Of a stretch of DNA of 64,000 nt, positions 50,753 through 59,422 are shown one piece after another. Source of the DNA: Tetrapisispora phaffii CBS 4417 (Eukaryota > Ascomycota > Saccharomycetes > Saccharomycetales > Saccharomycetaceae). Below the pieces are notes generated by a model. It did not search any database. It was not told the DNA's origin and saw only the letters and a list, made by a program, of their open reading frames with translations. How positions within the stretch are numbered: position 1 is the stretch's first letter; every line of letters starts with the position of its first letter. Where the stretch lies: assembly GCF_000236905.1 (NCBI RefSeq), contig NC_016531.1, positions 62,001-126,000 of the forward strand, written 5' to 3'. Made by a program: the position numbers and the translations under genes.

Positions 50753-51179
50753 CAAAAATAAGGTAGATCATCTAGGACATAAATGATATTGTGAGACGCA
50801 TATTTATACTATACTGTTTACGCAGGTAGTGTTAGAGTTTTACCACACAGAAGTGCTGATGAAAAGTTATTGAAGCGCTTCTTACCGTTCTCCCTCTCAC
50901 TAATAATGTCAAGTGATACTTTGTAGCTAATAATATTGCTAATCGCATTTCTAACAGAATTGATTTGCTAAATAATCTTTATGGAGTAGTAATAAATATA
51001 GTATGTTAGGAGAAGATTTGTGAAAATGCTTTCTTTGAAATACAAAGATATAGATTTGTTATGAATTTATATAATTACGGTTACGACTGCTTTGGATTAA
51101 AGTAAACAACTATCCAACTGTTGTAATATAAACTCAGCAAGAGTTAGATTACGATATAACATTAGTAATATTTCCTATT

Positions 51180-51456
51180 TAGGAAATATGGTCGTAAACC
51201 TGAAACAACAGATGCCGATAAGAATGTAATGATAAGTTCAACACATTACATTGCAAATTGTATCTAAACTAGAAGTATAAATAGGTCTCCTATTTATACT
51301 TCTAGTATTTGGATGATCATGTAACTTATTATTAGATATTATGTAGAATATATAAAAACAAGCAAGTTTCTGTTTTACGTTGAAAATAATAAGAAGATCC
51401 GATCCTGCTCTTCCCATCTGCCATAATATAATAGTCTGTCTTACATCTGTCTATCT
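51180..51456 (+). mobile_element. Probable degenerate family-A LTR
   Basis: Shares an ordered pair of short matches with the intact family-A LTRs (ACCTGAAACAACAG, then AAGAATGTAATGA) in plus orientation, but otherwise has drifted. The 3' boundary is set only by the abutting family-B LTR. It contains the perfect hairpin at 51268-51306. Confidence 0.45.
51268..51306. repeat. Perfect 18-bp inverted repeat with 3-nt loop
   Basis: The arm ACTAGAAGTATAAATAGG at 51268-51285 is exactly complementary to 51289-51306 around the loop TCT. It sits inside the probable old LTR. Confidence 0.97.
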
Positions 51457-51862
51457 TGTGGAGAAACAAGCTTATGTTGGTTAGTTCCAACCTCTAAGTT
51501 AGTGTCATTAGCCACGTCAGTTGCTCTAGTATAGTCCATCTTCTTTATAGTTAAATAATCGATTGATCTTTTATTAGTGTAATTAAACTATTCTATATAG
51601 AGTTAGATGCCCTCCTTATATATGAGTTAATCTGACAGTTGAATGAACATGTGTACGTGTTCATTCATCCTCTTAAGATCTTTAGTGCTGTATTGTATAT
51701 CTGTGTTTATCGCGTAGCCATTTACATTGTAGTGAGAAATTTTCACCTACCACTTGGAAGATTGTTCTAGACCTTCTTTTCATTAGTAAGTGATCTATTG
51801 GTTCTGGACTCAAAGTGTCATAAACACTTAGTTCTGTCACATACACTACAATAATTCTGACA
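51457..51862 (-). mobile_element. Solo LTR, family B, with 5-bp target duplication
   Basis: A 406-bp element read on the minus strand from TGTCAGAATTATTGTAG to GTTTCTCCACA, so it has the TG...CA ends of an LTR. It is flanked on both sides by TATCT (51452-51456 and 51863-51867), a perfect 5-bp target-site duplication. No internal retrotransposon sequence adjoins it, so it is a solo LTR left by LTR-LTR recombination. It lies 75 bp upstream of tRNA-Pro, the usual target window of Ty1/copia elements. Related segments occur at 53,319, 57,233, 57,748-58,077 and 61,989. Confidence 0.9.
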
Positions 51863-51937
51863 TATCTATTATATTATAATCCTGTCATAACTCTGTCTAT
51901 TGTAGTATTCATATTACAATACCAACCAAATTACAAA

Positions 51938-52045
51938 GGGCGTGTGGTCTAGTGGTATGATTCTCGCTTTGGGAAGTTCTTCCAGTCAAATGGTAGTACA
52001 ATTCAAATATGCGAGAGGCCCTGGGTTCAATTCCCAGCTCGCCCC
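51938..52045 (+). tRNA. tP(UGG): tRNA-Pro(UGG) with intron
   Basis: The 5' half GGGCGTGTGGTCTAGTGG ends at the anticodon TGG. An intron of about 36 nt follows nucleotide 37 (AAGTTCTTCC to TTCAAATA), and the 3' half runs TGCGAGAGGCC to GCTCGCCCC. The mature 72-nt sequence matches the S. cerevisiae tRNA-Pro(UGG) as I know it, including the unpaired U-U in the acceptor stem. A T-run terminator follows at once. In S. cerevisiae tP(UGG)A lies a short way beyond FUN14 on chromosome I, so this tRNA is syntenic. Confidence 0.95.
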
Positions 52046-53137
52046 CATTTTTTTGGTTGGCTCTTTGACTATTTGAAGGTGCTTAAAGCCTTCATGTTAC
52101 ATTGTCGAGTAAATCTACTTTGAATTGTATCAAAGACGGGGTATCAAAGCTTGCATGGATAGCATTACATGGCTTATAATCTTGTCACCATCATGAAGTT
52201 CAAGAAATTTTTGTAGTCGGGTGAATGTTCACAATCTAAACGTCATTTGGTAGATAATTGCCTGTCGATGGAAGGTAAAGGAACAGTGGTTTATAAATGT
52301 TGTACATTACAAATTTTATGATTAAGATAGTGTATAGTGGAAAATACTATAGCATACTGGTACGTAGATAGCTTTGGAGACAAGTCGATGGTCAATCGCT
52401 ATTTATAACATCAGAAAGAATCAAGAACTCCATCTCTCTATAACACCGATTGGTATTTGTTCGTTTCATTTGACTTTCTTTGCGTAACAGCTTATCGTTT
52501 ATAGATAGTTCTGCAGGGAATCAAAGTTTGCTTCGATACTACTCTTACAAAGTGAGAGTGTTCGTATATACATATGATATACCGTCAAGTATTAGTTTTT
52601 GGTTGTGAAACTGACTGCTCTTTTATTATATATAATAACTATAATACACACAATAAGATCTTACATGGGGAAGTCTCTTCTCTATATATGCGAAGACCTA
52701 GTTTTGGGGTTGAGTTGTCCACCAGCTCAATTCCTCCAATTATTGCGTGAACGTAATCCCGTTATGCGATCGTATGAGCTAGTCAGCGTCATAGCGCTCA
52801 ATGAGTGCTGTTGTTGTCGTAAATATATCTTTACACAGGACCAGTGCTAATTCAACTTCTTTGGAACGTACTGGCACTGATCATTCCAGTATGCTATCTA
52901 CGAATAACTCAATCCATTACGCTAGTTTTCTGACAAGTTCAACATTTAAGGAACCTATGTTCCTCACTCCTAGGACAATCATAGAGATTGATTCGGTTAT
53001 ACAATCCTAAATAAAATCTTTATAATAACTTAAAGCAATAAGTTAAGTAGTTGAACGAAGTCAACGTAATTAAAAAGTTACATTTAGTGCATCTATTGTA
53101 TGTGTCGCATACATTTTTCATCAAAATATTAAAAAAT
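52046..53137. other. Gene-free region between tRNA-Pro and tRNA-Asp
   Basis: About 1.1 kb. Frames at 52,599-52,850 (TTG start) and 52,801-53,010 are short and unlike any family I know. No RNA, LTR or motif was recognised. Confidence 0.5.
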
Positions 53138-53209
53138 CTCCGGAACGGGGAATTGAACCCCGATCCCGCACGCGACAAGCGCGGATTCTAACCATTAAAC
53201 TATCCCGGA
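53138..53209 (-). tRNA. tD(GUC): tRNA-Asp(GUC)
   Basis: Minus-strand 72-nt cloverleaf beginning TCCGGGATAGTTTAATGG and ending TTCCCCGTTCCGGAG, with anticodon loop CTTGTCGC giving GUC. The acceptor stem pairs fully with two G-U or A-T closures. No intron. The poly-T terminator is the A-run at 53131-53136 on the plus strand. Family-A and family-B LTR pieces begin 110 bp upstream. Confidence 0.95.
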
Positions 53210-53318
53210 TATCATTTTACGAGAACATTTCAAAATGTTTCAACCATAACTTAATATCGAGCTTGCGAATGAAGTTCGGTTTAACCCGTTTATCGTGGGA
53301 ACTGCTCAATAATTAAAT

Positions 53319-53362
53319 TGTAGAGAAACAAGCTTATGTTGGTTAGAACCAACGTCTAATTT
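53319..53362 (-). mobile_element. Family-B LTR end fragment
   Basis: The first 44 bases match the 51,457 end of the intact family-B LTR (TGTAGAGAAACAAGC, then TATGTTGGTTAGAACCAACG). The match stops where the family-A LTR begins, so family A inserted into, or recombined with, an older family-B LTR. Confidence 0.75.
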
Positions 53363-53715
53363 TGTTGGAAATGACAATGGTCGTATAAGTGACTATACGA
53401 TACCAGATATTACCTCTATACGAGACTATTGTTGCTAACCTGAAACAATAGTGCCTGCAAGAATGTAATAGCAGAATTTCTAATGCATAAATAGTACTGT
53501 AGAACCATCAATCTGCCATACGTGTTCAGCTCGATGACGTCGTCTCGCTGGACAGAACGGTAGATTGAAATATGCTATATATATAAACCCCGGTAGTCAA
53601 GTGTGAAATAGTCCATTGAGCTAGGTCCAAGAGACTAGAGAGATTAATCTGATTATATAGTATATAATCTAACAACATTTTAATATATTAAAGCAATGAA
53701 TTCATCTATTGAGCA
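53363..53715 (+). mobile_element. Family-A LTR (Ty1/copia-type), copy 1
   Basis: A 353-bp LTR from TGTTGGAAATGACAATGG to CTATTGAGCA. The start resembles the Ty1 delta (TGTTGGAATA), and the internal ATGTAATAGCAG resembles delta ATGTAATAGGAT. An ATG (within AGCAATGAATTC) opens a frame reading MNSSIEH at the 3' end, as in Ty1, where gag begins in the LTR. No matching target duplication is visible. Confidence 0.85.
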
Positions 53716-53869
53716 TAATCTAATAAGACACACTTCTTAATATACTAAAGTAATGACCAGATCTATTGAGCATGGCAGAACTCAAGTGGTTATTCGTAAC
53801 CTCAGTATCCAAGGTGATGCTCCTTTCTCTTATGTAAGTTCTTTCACTTCACTAGGACATCCTAATTAG
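53716..53869 (+). mobile_element. Second LTR 3' end and short gag-like remnant
   Basis: Bases 53716-53772 repeat the 3' end of the family-A LTR in diverged form, again with an ATG (53753) followed by an Ile-Glu-His codon series. The frame continues past the LTR end for 38 codons to TAG at 53867, reading MTRSIEHGRTQVVIRNLSIQ and then GDAPFSYVSSFTSLGHPN. This looks like the first residues of a Ty1-type Gag cut off by the adjoining minus-strand LTR. It cannot encode a functional protein. The identity is inferred from position alone. Confidence 0.5.
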
Positions 53870-54151
53870 ATCTCTCTGGTCTGTTGGAACTAGATCAACG
53901 AGTCGCGCGCCTATGAGTTAGCTAGGTTTATAGACACATAATATTCCAACCTACTGTTCTGTCCAACGAGACGACGTCGTCAAATTGCACACGTATGGCA
54001 GGCTGATGGTTCTACAGTACTATTTATGCATTAGAAATTCTAATATTACATTCTCGTAGGCACTATTGTTTCAGTTTTACAACAATAATCTTGTAAAGAG
54101 GTAATATCTGGTATCGTATATTCACTTATACGTCCAGTGTCATTTCCAACA
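53862..54151 (-). mobile_element. Family-A LTR, copy 4, partial and diverged
   Basis: Read on the minus strand it starts TGTTGGAAATGACACTGG at 54151 and matches copies 1-3 through the central ACAGTACTATTTATG and CGAGACGACGTCG region (plus-strand reading). Its 3' part (53,862-53,960) has drifted and lacks the TTGAGCA end. It faces copy 1, forming an inverted pair about 150 bp apart. Confidence 0.75.
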
Positions 54152-54501
54152 TTGAACACGGTAAGTAAAGATTAAATTACCTTTACATATAGTGATACAA
54201 TTTAGTCAATTAGGATTTCCAGGAATGACTTTGACCATTACATTACATTCCTTACGTTTTCGAAATGCTTCACCAATATTTAAGAATATAATATAATATT
54301 TCGATTACTTAATCAAATTTTTCATAGGTTAAATAAATATAAAGCAATGAGATACTTATATATGATTTTTTTTTATTTAAGCTAAAATGTACTTGGATTT
54401 TACGAAATTATCTAAAACATTGAATATGTTATCAGAAAAGGTCAACGCTTGATATCATGCTCNNNNNNNNNNNNNNNNNNNNCAACGACTTGATATCATG
54501 C
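54152..54501. other. REC8 3' flank with assembly gap
   Basis: About 350 bases of AT-rich DNA, including the 20-N gap. No gene. Confidence 0.6.
54463..54482. other. Assembly gap of 20 N, flanked by the same sequence
   Basis: Twenty N. The 20 bases just before are CAACGCTTGATATCATGCTC-like and the bases just after read CAACGACTTGATATCATGCT, differing by one inserted A. The two contig ends therefore appear to overlap, and the gap size is arbitrary. Confidence 0.95.
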
Positions 54502-56703
54502 TCAATTATAAACAATAATGTCATCTGGTCTCATTAACTTAAATCCTTCTGATATTTTTTCATTGTTGGTAGAGACATTTTTTGACGAATGATATTCTCC
54601 AATCCCAACTATATCTTTAGAAGCTAAAGTTAGCAGAGAAAGAAAGGCGCTGGCAGCAATATTTTTATTTAGACTTGTTGGCTTTTCGATCTCTAATGAA
54701 TCATTGGCACTACCACTAATCCTACTTGGAACGAGATCTTCGAATAAAATTTTTCTTTTGAATGGAGGACACGAACTTGTATGTTTACCCACATAAGAGG
54801 TTCTTTCTTTAATATAATCATAGAATCTTCTGGTTTGTCGATCTAAGATAATATTTGTATTTAATTTACCATAGGTATCGTGTGAACTAACTGATTCTAA
54901 TTCACTTGATTTCTTTTTCATAGGTGAATTAGCGACACCTCTTTTGGAGACACTTAACATTTTTGTTTGTAAAATATTAATAACATCACTCTCAACACTC
55001 CCGACAGTTCCATTATTTCTAGTTGTGCTTCTTCCAAAAGATGATGGAGGTAAATCTAAATTCATATGAATAAAACTTTTCCCTTCTTCCAAGTCTTCAT
55101 CTATTTGCTCCAAGTTAAGCAACAAGTTATTATTATTTTCATTATTTCCGTCATTAAGCGTGTCATAGAAATCATTATCAAAAATCTCACTTTCTCTATT
55201 GAGTCTATTACTTTGAACCATGTTTCTACCATATTCCTGACTAGGCACTGTGTTACTACTAGATCTAGTTGTCGAAGTGACAGAGCCAAACTGTTTACGA
55301 CCTCTTTCAATAAAGTTAAAGAAGTTTCTTACATTTTCTTTTTCTAGTCCATTTTCAGCAATTTCATCATTCATATTAAGTAAAATGTCCCAATTTTCAA
55401 ACATATAGTTGTTTTCTAAGTGATCCTTTAAGAACATCTTTATATTTTCTTGAGCTGTCGTGAATTTCTTTACGGTCAATATGTTATCTAAATTTTTGAT
55501 GTTATTCCTCACTCTTTTCCTTCTTGCTTTTTCCAACATAAATCCACTGTAGTTATCAAAATCCATTTTTAATTGTTCAGTTGAAATACTAATTCTTTGA
55601 TCAATTTCTAAACGACTGAATAAAGGTACAAAGTTCTTTTTTGAGTTTAGTTTTAGTCTTTTGATTGCCTGTCCTAATTCGTTTTCTTTCACAAATGTCT
55701 CATCCTCAAAGGAACCATCAGTATCACTATCATCGCAATTATCCATTACATCTAAATCAATATTTGAAATCTCCACATTAGAATTATCTTTTGGTAATTC
55801 TTTTTTATTGGCATCAAAATTTAATTCAAATTCTTGTGATTTATAATTTATATTGAGATCTTTATCCTGGTCAGAATCCAGCCCTGAATTCGACTCAGTA
55901 GTACCTGATTTTCCTTGAACAGTACCGTGTTGGCTAAAATCATTAATATCATCGATATTCAAATCAAAGTCTATATCTAAATGAATATCATCAGGATCTT
56001 GGTATTTATTGAAGTTTGAACTGTTCTCCATCAATATATTATTACTATTTTTATCAACTGAATTAAAATTTGATAATTCATTTAATAAATCATTCCGTTT
56101 AATAAGAGAAACACTATTAATACTTGCTGTTTTATTATTAATATTACTTCCATCAATTCCTAATAAGGTTTCAAAATTCTTAATATTGTTTATGTCATAC
56201 AATGGATCATCAGTTAAATAACTTGAAACACAATTGTTTTTATCAGTTGCTCTGCCATTGTATATGGTTGTTCCTTTCACATTTATTTTCCTATTATTCA
56301 TCCTTCTGCTAGAAGTTGAACTGTAAAGTTTCTTTTGTAGTTGACATATTAAACTAGTTAAATCATTTAACACATATTCTGTTTTTTTACTGTAACAAAT
56401 CGTAATGCCAAACAATAAGTTAGATACATACCGTAAAGGCAATTCAAACGAGTTGTTTTCAATGACTTTACAAGTTTTTGGAATAGAAACATTGACAATA
56501 TCCTTTTTTTTCACATTTCTATTTAAATTAGAACCAGAAGTGCCCTCAGAATTAACACCTGAATTATTTTTATTGATATTGATATATTTATGGTTTATAT
56601 TACCTAAAGTAGATAATAACCAAATTGTAGTAACACCTTCTAAATTCTCACCAGTTCCTAGTATCAATTCAGGATATCTAGCAAGCCCAATTGATGTTGA
56701 CAT
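54502..56703 (-). CDS. REC8: Rec8, meiotic cohesin kleisin
   Basis: The meiosis-specific alpha-kleisin that closes the cohesin ring with Smc1 and Smc3, is protected at centromeres by shugoshin and is cleaved by separase. The protein is 733 aa (about 680 in S. cerevisiae). The Rad21/Rec8 N-terminal domain is at about 15-120 (GVTTIWLLSTLGNINHKYIN, DIVNVSIPKTCKVIE, YVSNLLFGITICYSKKTEYV). A long acidic, Asn/Ser-rich middle follows. The C-terminal winged-helix region has AASAFLSLLTLASKDIVGIG and ends LMRPDDIIVYN. The N-terminal block with VKKKDIVNVSIPKTC matches S. cerevisiae Rec8 better than Mcd1. An exact URS1 lies 214 bp upstream, consistent with meiotic control. The stop codon lies 20 bases beyond the assembly gap. 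Confidence 0.94.
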   Translation of the reverse strand: MSTSIGLARYPELILGTGENLEGVTTIWLLSTLGNINHKYININKNNSGVNSEGTSGSNLNRNVKKKDIVNVSIPKTCKVIENNSFELPLRYVSNLLFGITICYSKKTEYVLNDLTSLICQLQKKLYSSTSSRRMNNRKINVKGTTIYNGRATDKNNCVSSYLTDDPLYDINNIKNFETLLGIDGSNINNKTASINSVSLIKRNDLLNELSNFNSVDKNSNNILMENSSNFNKYQDPDDIHLDIDFDLNIDDINDFSQHGTVQGKSGTTESNSGLDSDQDKDLNINYKSQEFELNFDANKKELPKDNSNVEISNIDLDVMDNCDDSDTDGSFEDETFVKENELGQAIKRLKLNSKKNFVPLFSRLEIDQRISISTEQLKMDFDNYSGFMLEKARRKRVRNNIKNLDNILTVKKFTTAQENIKMFLKDHLENNYMFENWDILLNMNDEIAENGLEKENVRNFFNFIERGRKQFGSVTSTTRSSSNTVPSQEYGRNMVQSNRLNRESEIFDNDFYDTLNDGNNENNNNLLLNLEQIDEDLEEGKSFIHMNLDLPPSSFGRSTTRNNGTVGSVESDVINILQTKMLSVSKRGVANSPMKKKSSELESVSSHDTYGKLNTNIILDRQTRRFYDYIKERTSYVGKHTSSCPPFKRKILFEDLVPSRISGSANDSLEIEKPTSLNKNIAASAFLSLLTLASKDIVGIGEYHSSKNVSTNNEKISEGFKLMRPDDIIVYN

Positions 56704-57232
56704 CTTGACCTTTTATTTTCTAAATAAATGTAAACTTTATTGTAATTGATTTCCCTCAACTCAATATGTATTTACAGAGATCTATAAACACCTAGCAGAT
56801 ACTCTAAAAGAAAATTTATAGAAAAATGCACTTTCTATACTATTGTTTTTCCCAGTCGCATGAATTCATTCTCTTTATATAATAACAATAAAAGGAAAAT
56901 CCTAAAATTCTGAATTTAGCCGCCGAAGTATTAAACATTACGCGTTTATGGTTAAAAAAAAGAGACGCCTAATGGAGACAGACACTAGAAGTTTAATTTG
57001 AGGATGAATGGTTATGTAGTTCCTTTCACATGAAAAATGAACTGATATCTGAACGAAGTCCTTCATTGTTGAGAGGCTCTGCCGCAAACTTCAAAAACGA
57101 CGTAAAAACACACTTATGTGATTGCACTTGTTCGGTCAGAGCTTTGCATCTGATGTAAATGCAGGATAAAATAAGACGTTCCTGTTGTCAAGATAGCTTA
57201 ATTACTATGGCAGCTAAAGTTGTGCAGGTATA
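56704..57232. other. REC8 promoter region
   Basis: About 530 bases with the URS1 site at 56,917. Otherwise AT-rich and unremarkable. Confidence 0.6.
56917..56926. promoter_or_regulatory. URS1 (Ume6 site) of REC8
   Basis: TAGCCGCCGA, an exact match to the URS1 consensus, 214 bp upstream of the REC8 ATG. Ume6 at URS1 represses early meiotic genes in mitosis and recruits Ime1 in meiosis. Confidence 0.85.
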
Positions 57233-57388
57233 TGTGGAGAAACAAGTGTAGAACCAGCAACAAGTTCAAGGGTATTGGCGTCGACTGGTGGTTAAGTTGA
57301 TCGTTAATGTTCATAGTGCTCAATAGATGAATTCATTACTTTAATATATTAGTAGTTGTTAGATTATATACTATATAATCAGAATAAT
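57233..57388 (-). mobile_element. LTR fragments: family-B end, then family-A 3' end
   Basis: Bases 57233-57246 repeat the family-B LTR end (TGTGGAGAAACAAG); the next 70 bases have only weak similarity to it. At 57317-57388 a minus-strand copy of the family-A 3' end follows (TGCTCAATAGATGAATTC to TATAATCAGAATAAT), very close to the 3' end of copy 1. It ends exactly where the plus-strand family-A copy 2 begins. Confidence 0.7.
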
Positions 57389-57743
57389 TGTTGGAAATGT
57401 CACTGGACGTATAAGTGACTATACGATACGAGATATTACCTCTTTAGGAGATTATTGTTGCAAACCTGAAACAATAGTGCCTGCAAGAATGTAATAGCAG
57501 AATTTCTAATGCATAAATAGTACTGTAGAACCATCAATCTGCCATACGTGTTCAGCTCGATGACGTCGTCTCGCTGGACAGAACGGTAGATTGAAATATG
57601 CTATATATATAAACCCCGGTAGTCAAGTGTGAAATAGTCCATTGAGCTAGGTCCAAGAGACTAGAGAGATTAATCTAATTATATATAGTATATAATTTAA
57701 CCACATTTTAATATATTAAAGCAATGAATAATACTATTGAGCA
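57389..57743 (+). mobile_element. Family-A LTR, copy 2
   Basis: A 355-bp LTR from TGTTGGAAATGTCACTGG to CTATTGAGCA, nearly identical to copy 1 (53,363) over the whole central part. The ATG near the 3' end reads MNNTIEH. The sequences immediately outside are not matching target duplications. It interrupts a family-B LTR. Confidence 0.85.
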
Positions 57744-57747
57744 TTTA

Positions 57748-58077
57748 GAGTAGTCCATCTTCTTAATAGTTAGATAATCGATTGGTCTTTTATTAGTATA
57801 TTTAAACAATCCTATATAGCGTTAGATGTCCTCTTAATATATAAGTTATCTCATACTTGAGTGAACAGATTACGTATTCAGTCATTCTCCTAAGATCTTT
57901 AGATCCGTATTGTACATCTGTGTTTATCAGGTAAGCATTTACATTGTAGTGTAAAGTTTTCATCTATCATTTGAAAGATTGTTCTAGAACCTTCTTTCCA
58001 TTAGTAAGTGACAATTGGTTCTGAACTCAAAGTGTCATAAACACTTAGTTCTGTCACACACTACAATAATTCTGACA
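57748..58077 (-). mobile_element. Family-B LTR, interrupted copy
   Basis: Matches 51,530-51,862 over about 330 bases (from TAGTCCATCTTCTTAATAG to ACAATAATTCTGACA on the plus strand) with many substitutions. The missing family-B end may be the short piece at 57,233, separated from it by family-A LTR sequence. That indicates nesting with later rearrangement, because no target duplication flanks the composite. Confidence 0.75.
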
Positions 58078-59071
58078 GTTGGCGTTTTATATCACATACT
58101 CTAACTGTCTGCGTCCTATCACGATTTTACGAAATGCTTATCTTGACACGCTTACGATTATGATATCAGTCAAATTAGTACCACAGTCCTGGTAGAACTT
58201 CAGTCAACAAGTGACAATATCTTTAGATGTGACCTTCTTTAATATTTGGCCAAAGTTGCTGCTCATAGACAATTTTGGTAGCACAGCGTTTCGCTGTAAA
58301 AGCAGTTCTATGCCCAACTTTAATCGAGTGTGTATTTTTACCGCTGGATAATGAACTATATTCATGAGGAACTGCCAAACTTATTTTATTAAGATGTACT
58401 GCATCTCCTCAATAGCAACTGTAAAACTGGTAAATAAATGGCAGGATGATAAAGTTTCTAAAGGAAATAGTAACTCCCATGGTTTCCAATATGCAAGCAG
58501 TTACTTTCTGGTGGTACTTAATGTGTATATGATGAATAGTACTTAATGAAAAATTGGTGACACATTTTGCATCAGAAAGAGAACTTTAAAGAATTTTGAA
58601 AGAAATATGTATTTTATATTTGTATCCAGAGCTTTAAGAAATGTTCATAGATATTTATTACAGTTGCGGTGACAGGGTGTGCAATAGACACCGATGGATC
58701 TGGTACTGTTTCCTAACGACTGATCAGGTCCATTGCTTTAGTATTTTTCTGAAACAGCCCTCCTATACTGAACAATATACTCTTCTCTGCTCATTAAAGG
58801 AGCCTCGTAAACAAAACGACTGCACAAGAAGTATATATTTTCATTTTTGAAAACTGTTATAGTTTGTCATCGTTGCTGTTACCTTCAAGCCATTAGTTCA
58901 TTACACTAAAATAAAAGAGCAGCATTCTGCAAACAGTTATGGGCCTCTTGTATATGATTGAATATATAAATCTAATATTGTAGAGTACATAAAGCTATAT
59001 GTGCTCTGCTACATGTGGTCACCTTATATATCTGTGCTCAGATCATGTCAGTCTCTCCAATCTTCCATTTT
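58078..59071. other. Gene-free region downstream of the LTR cluster
   Basis: About 1 kb. Short frames at 58,364-58,546 and 58,641-58,850 have no useful start context and no family resemblance. No RNA or repeat was recognised. Confidence 0.5.
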
Positions 59072-59422
59072 TCAATGATAATAGACATGGAGTCTTGCAA
59101 TGGTCAAAGCACACATGTGTATAAGATACAAAACTAGATACATGTTCCTGGCCTGTGTTCCAGTAGTCATGTATTTGTACTGCTGGTATGAAAAAATTGC
59201 GCACGCAACGCAATCGATCAAATAGGCTATCAACCGCCTAGTGGTAGTCGTTCTGTCATCGCAAAGGAAAGAACTCATTAAGATACCCATCCAAAGACCA
59301 ATGCCAATACTCCAGCGCAGTGCATCTTTGTGGCTGAGGGCTTCAAATCCGTCAGCAGTAGTCGCATCAGCTTCCCCCTTCTCTATATCTCTATACTCCT
59401 GCTTTTTGAATAAATTTAGCAT
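59072..59422 (-). CDS. Small putative membrane protein, unrecognised
   Basis: Encodes 116 aa from the ATG at 59422. I do not recognise the family. The N-terminal 35 residues are charged (MLNLFKKQEYRDIEKGEADA), followed by three hydrophobic segments: about 37-53 (WSIGIGLWMGILMSSFLC), 64-80 (LIAYLIDCVACAIFSYQQ) and 93-112 (NMYLVLYLIHMCALTIARLH). Codon use is less AT-extreme than surrounding non-coding DNA. A TATATAAA box at about 59,499-59,506 (minus) lies about 80 bp upstream of the start, which supports a real promoter. No orthologue is expected at this place from S. cerevisiae synteny. It may be a lineage-specific gene. Confidence 0.55.
   Translation of the reverse strand: MLNLFKKQEYRDIEKGEADATTADGFEALSHKDALRWSIGIGLWMGILMSSFLCDDRTTTTRRLIAYLIDCVACAIFSYQQYKYMTTGTQARNMYLVLYLIHMCALTIARLHVYYH

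Larger units (their letters stand above)
50577..51456. other. Gene-free region with a decayed LTR-like segment
   Basis: About 880 bases after FUN14. It holds a 25-A homopolymer (50,728-50,752) and, from about 51,180, sequence resembling a decayed family-A LTR: ACCTGAAACAACAG and AAGAATGTAATGATAA parallel ACCTGAAACAATAG and AAGAATGTAATAGCAG of the intact copies. No gene is supported. Confidence 0.6.

Noticed and set aside
52599..53010. Two short plus-strand ORFs between tRNA-Pro and tRNA-Asp, considered as retrotransposon gag remains
   Set aside because: First starts with TTG; neither resembles a Gag, and no LTR adjoins them in the right orientation.
53772..53790. TGGCAGAACTCAAG after the LTR end considered as a tRNA primer-binding site
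   Set aside because: It starts with TGG but does not match the initiator-Met 3' end used by Ty1, and I could not match another yeast tRNA.
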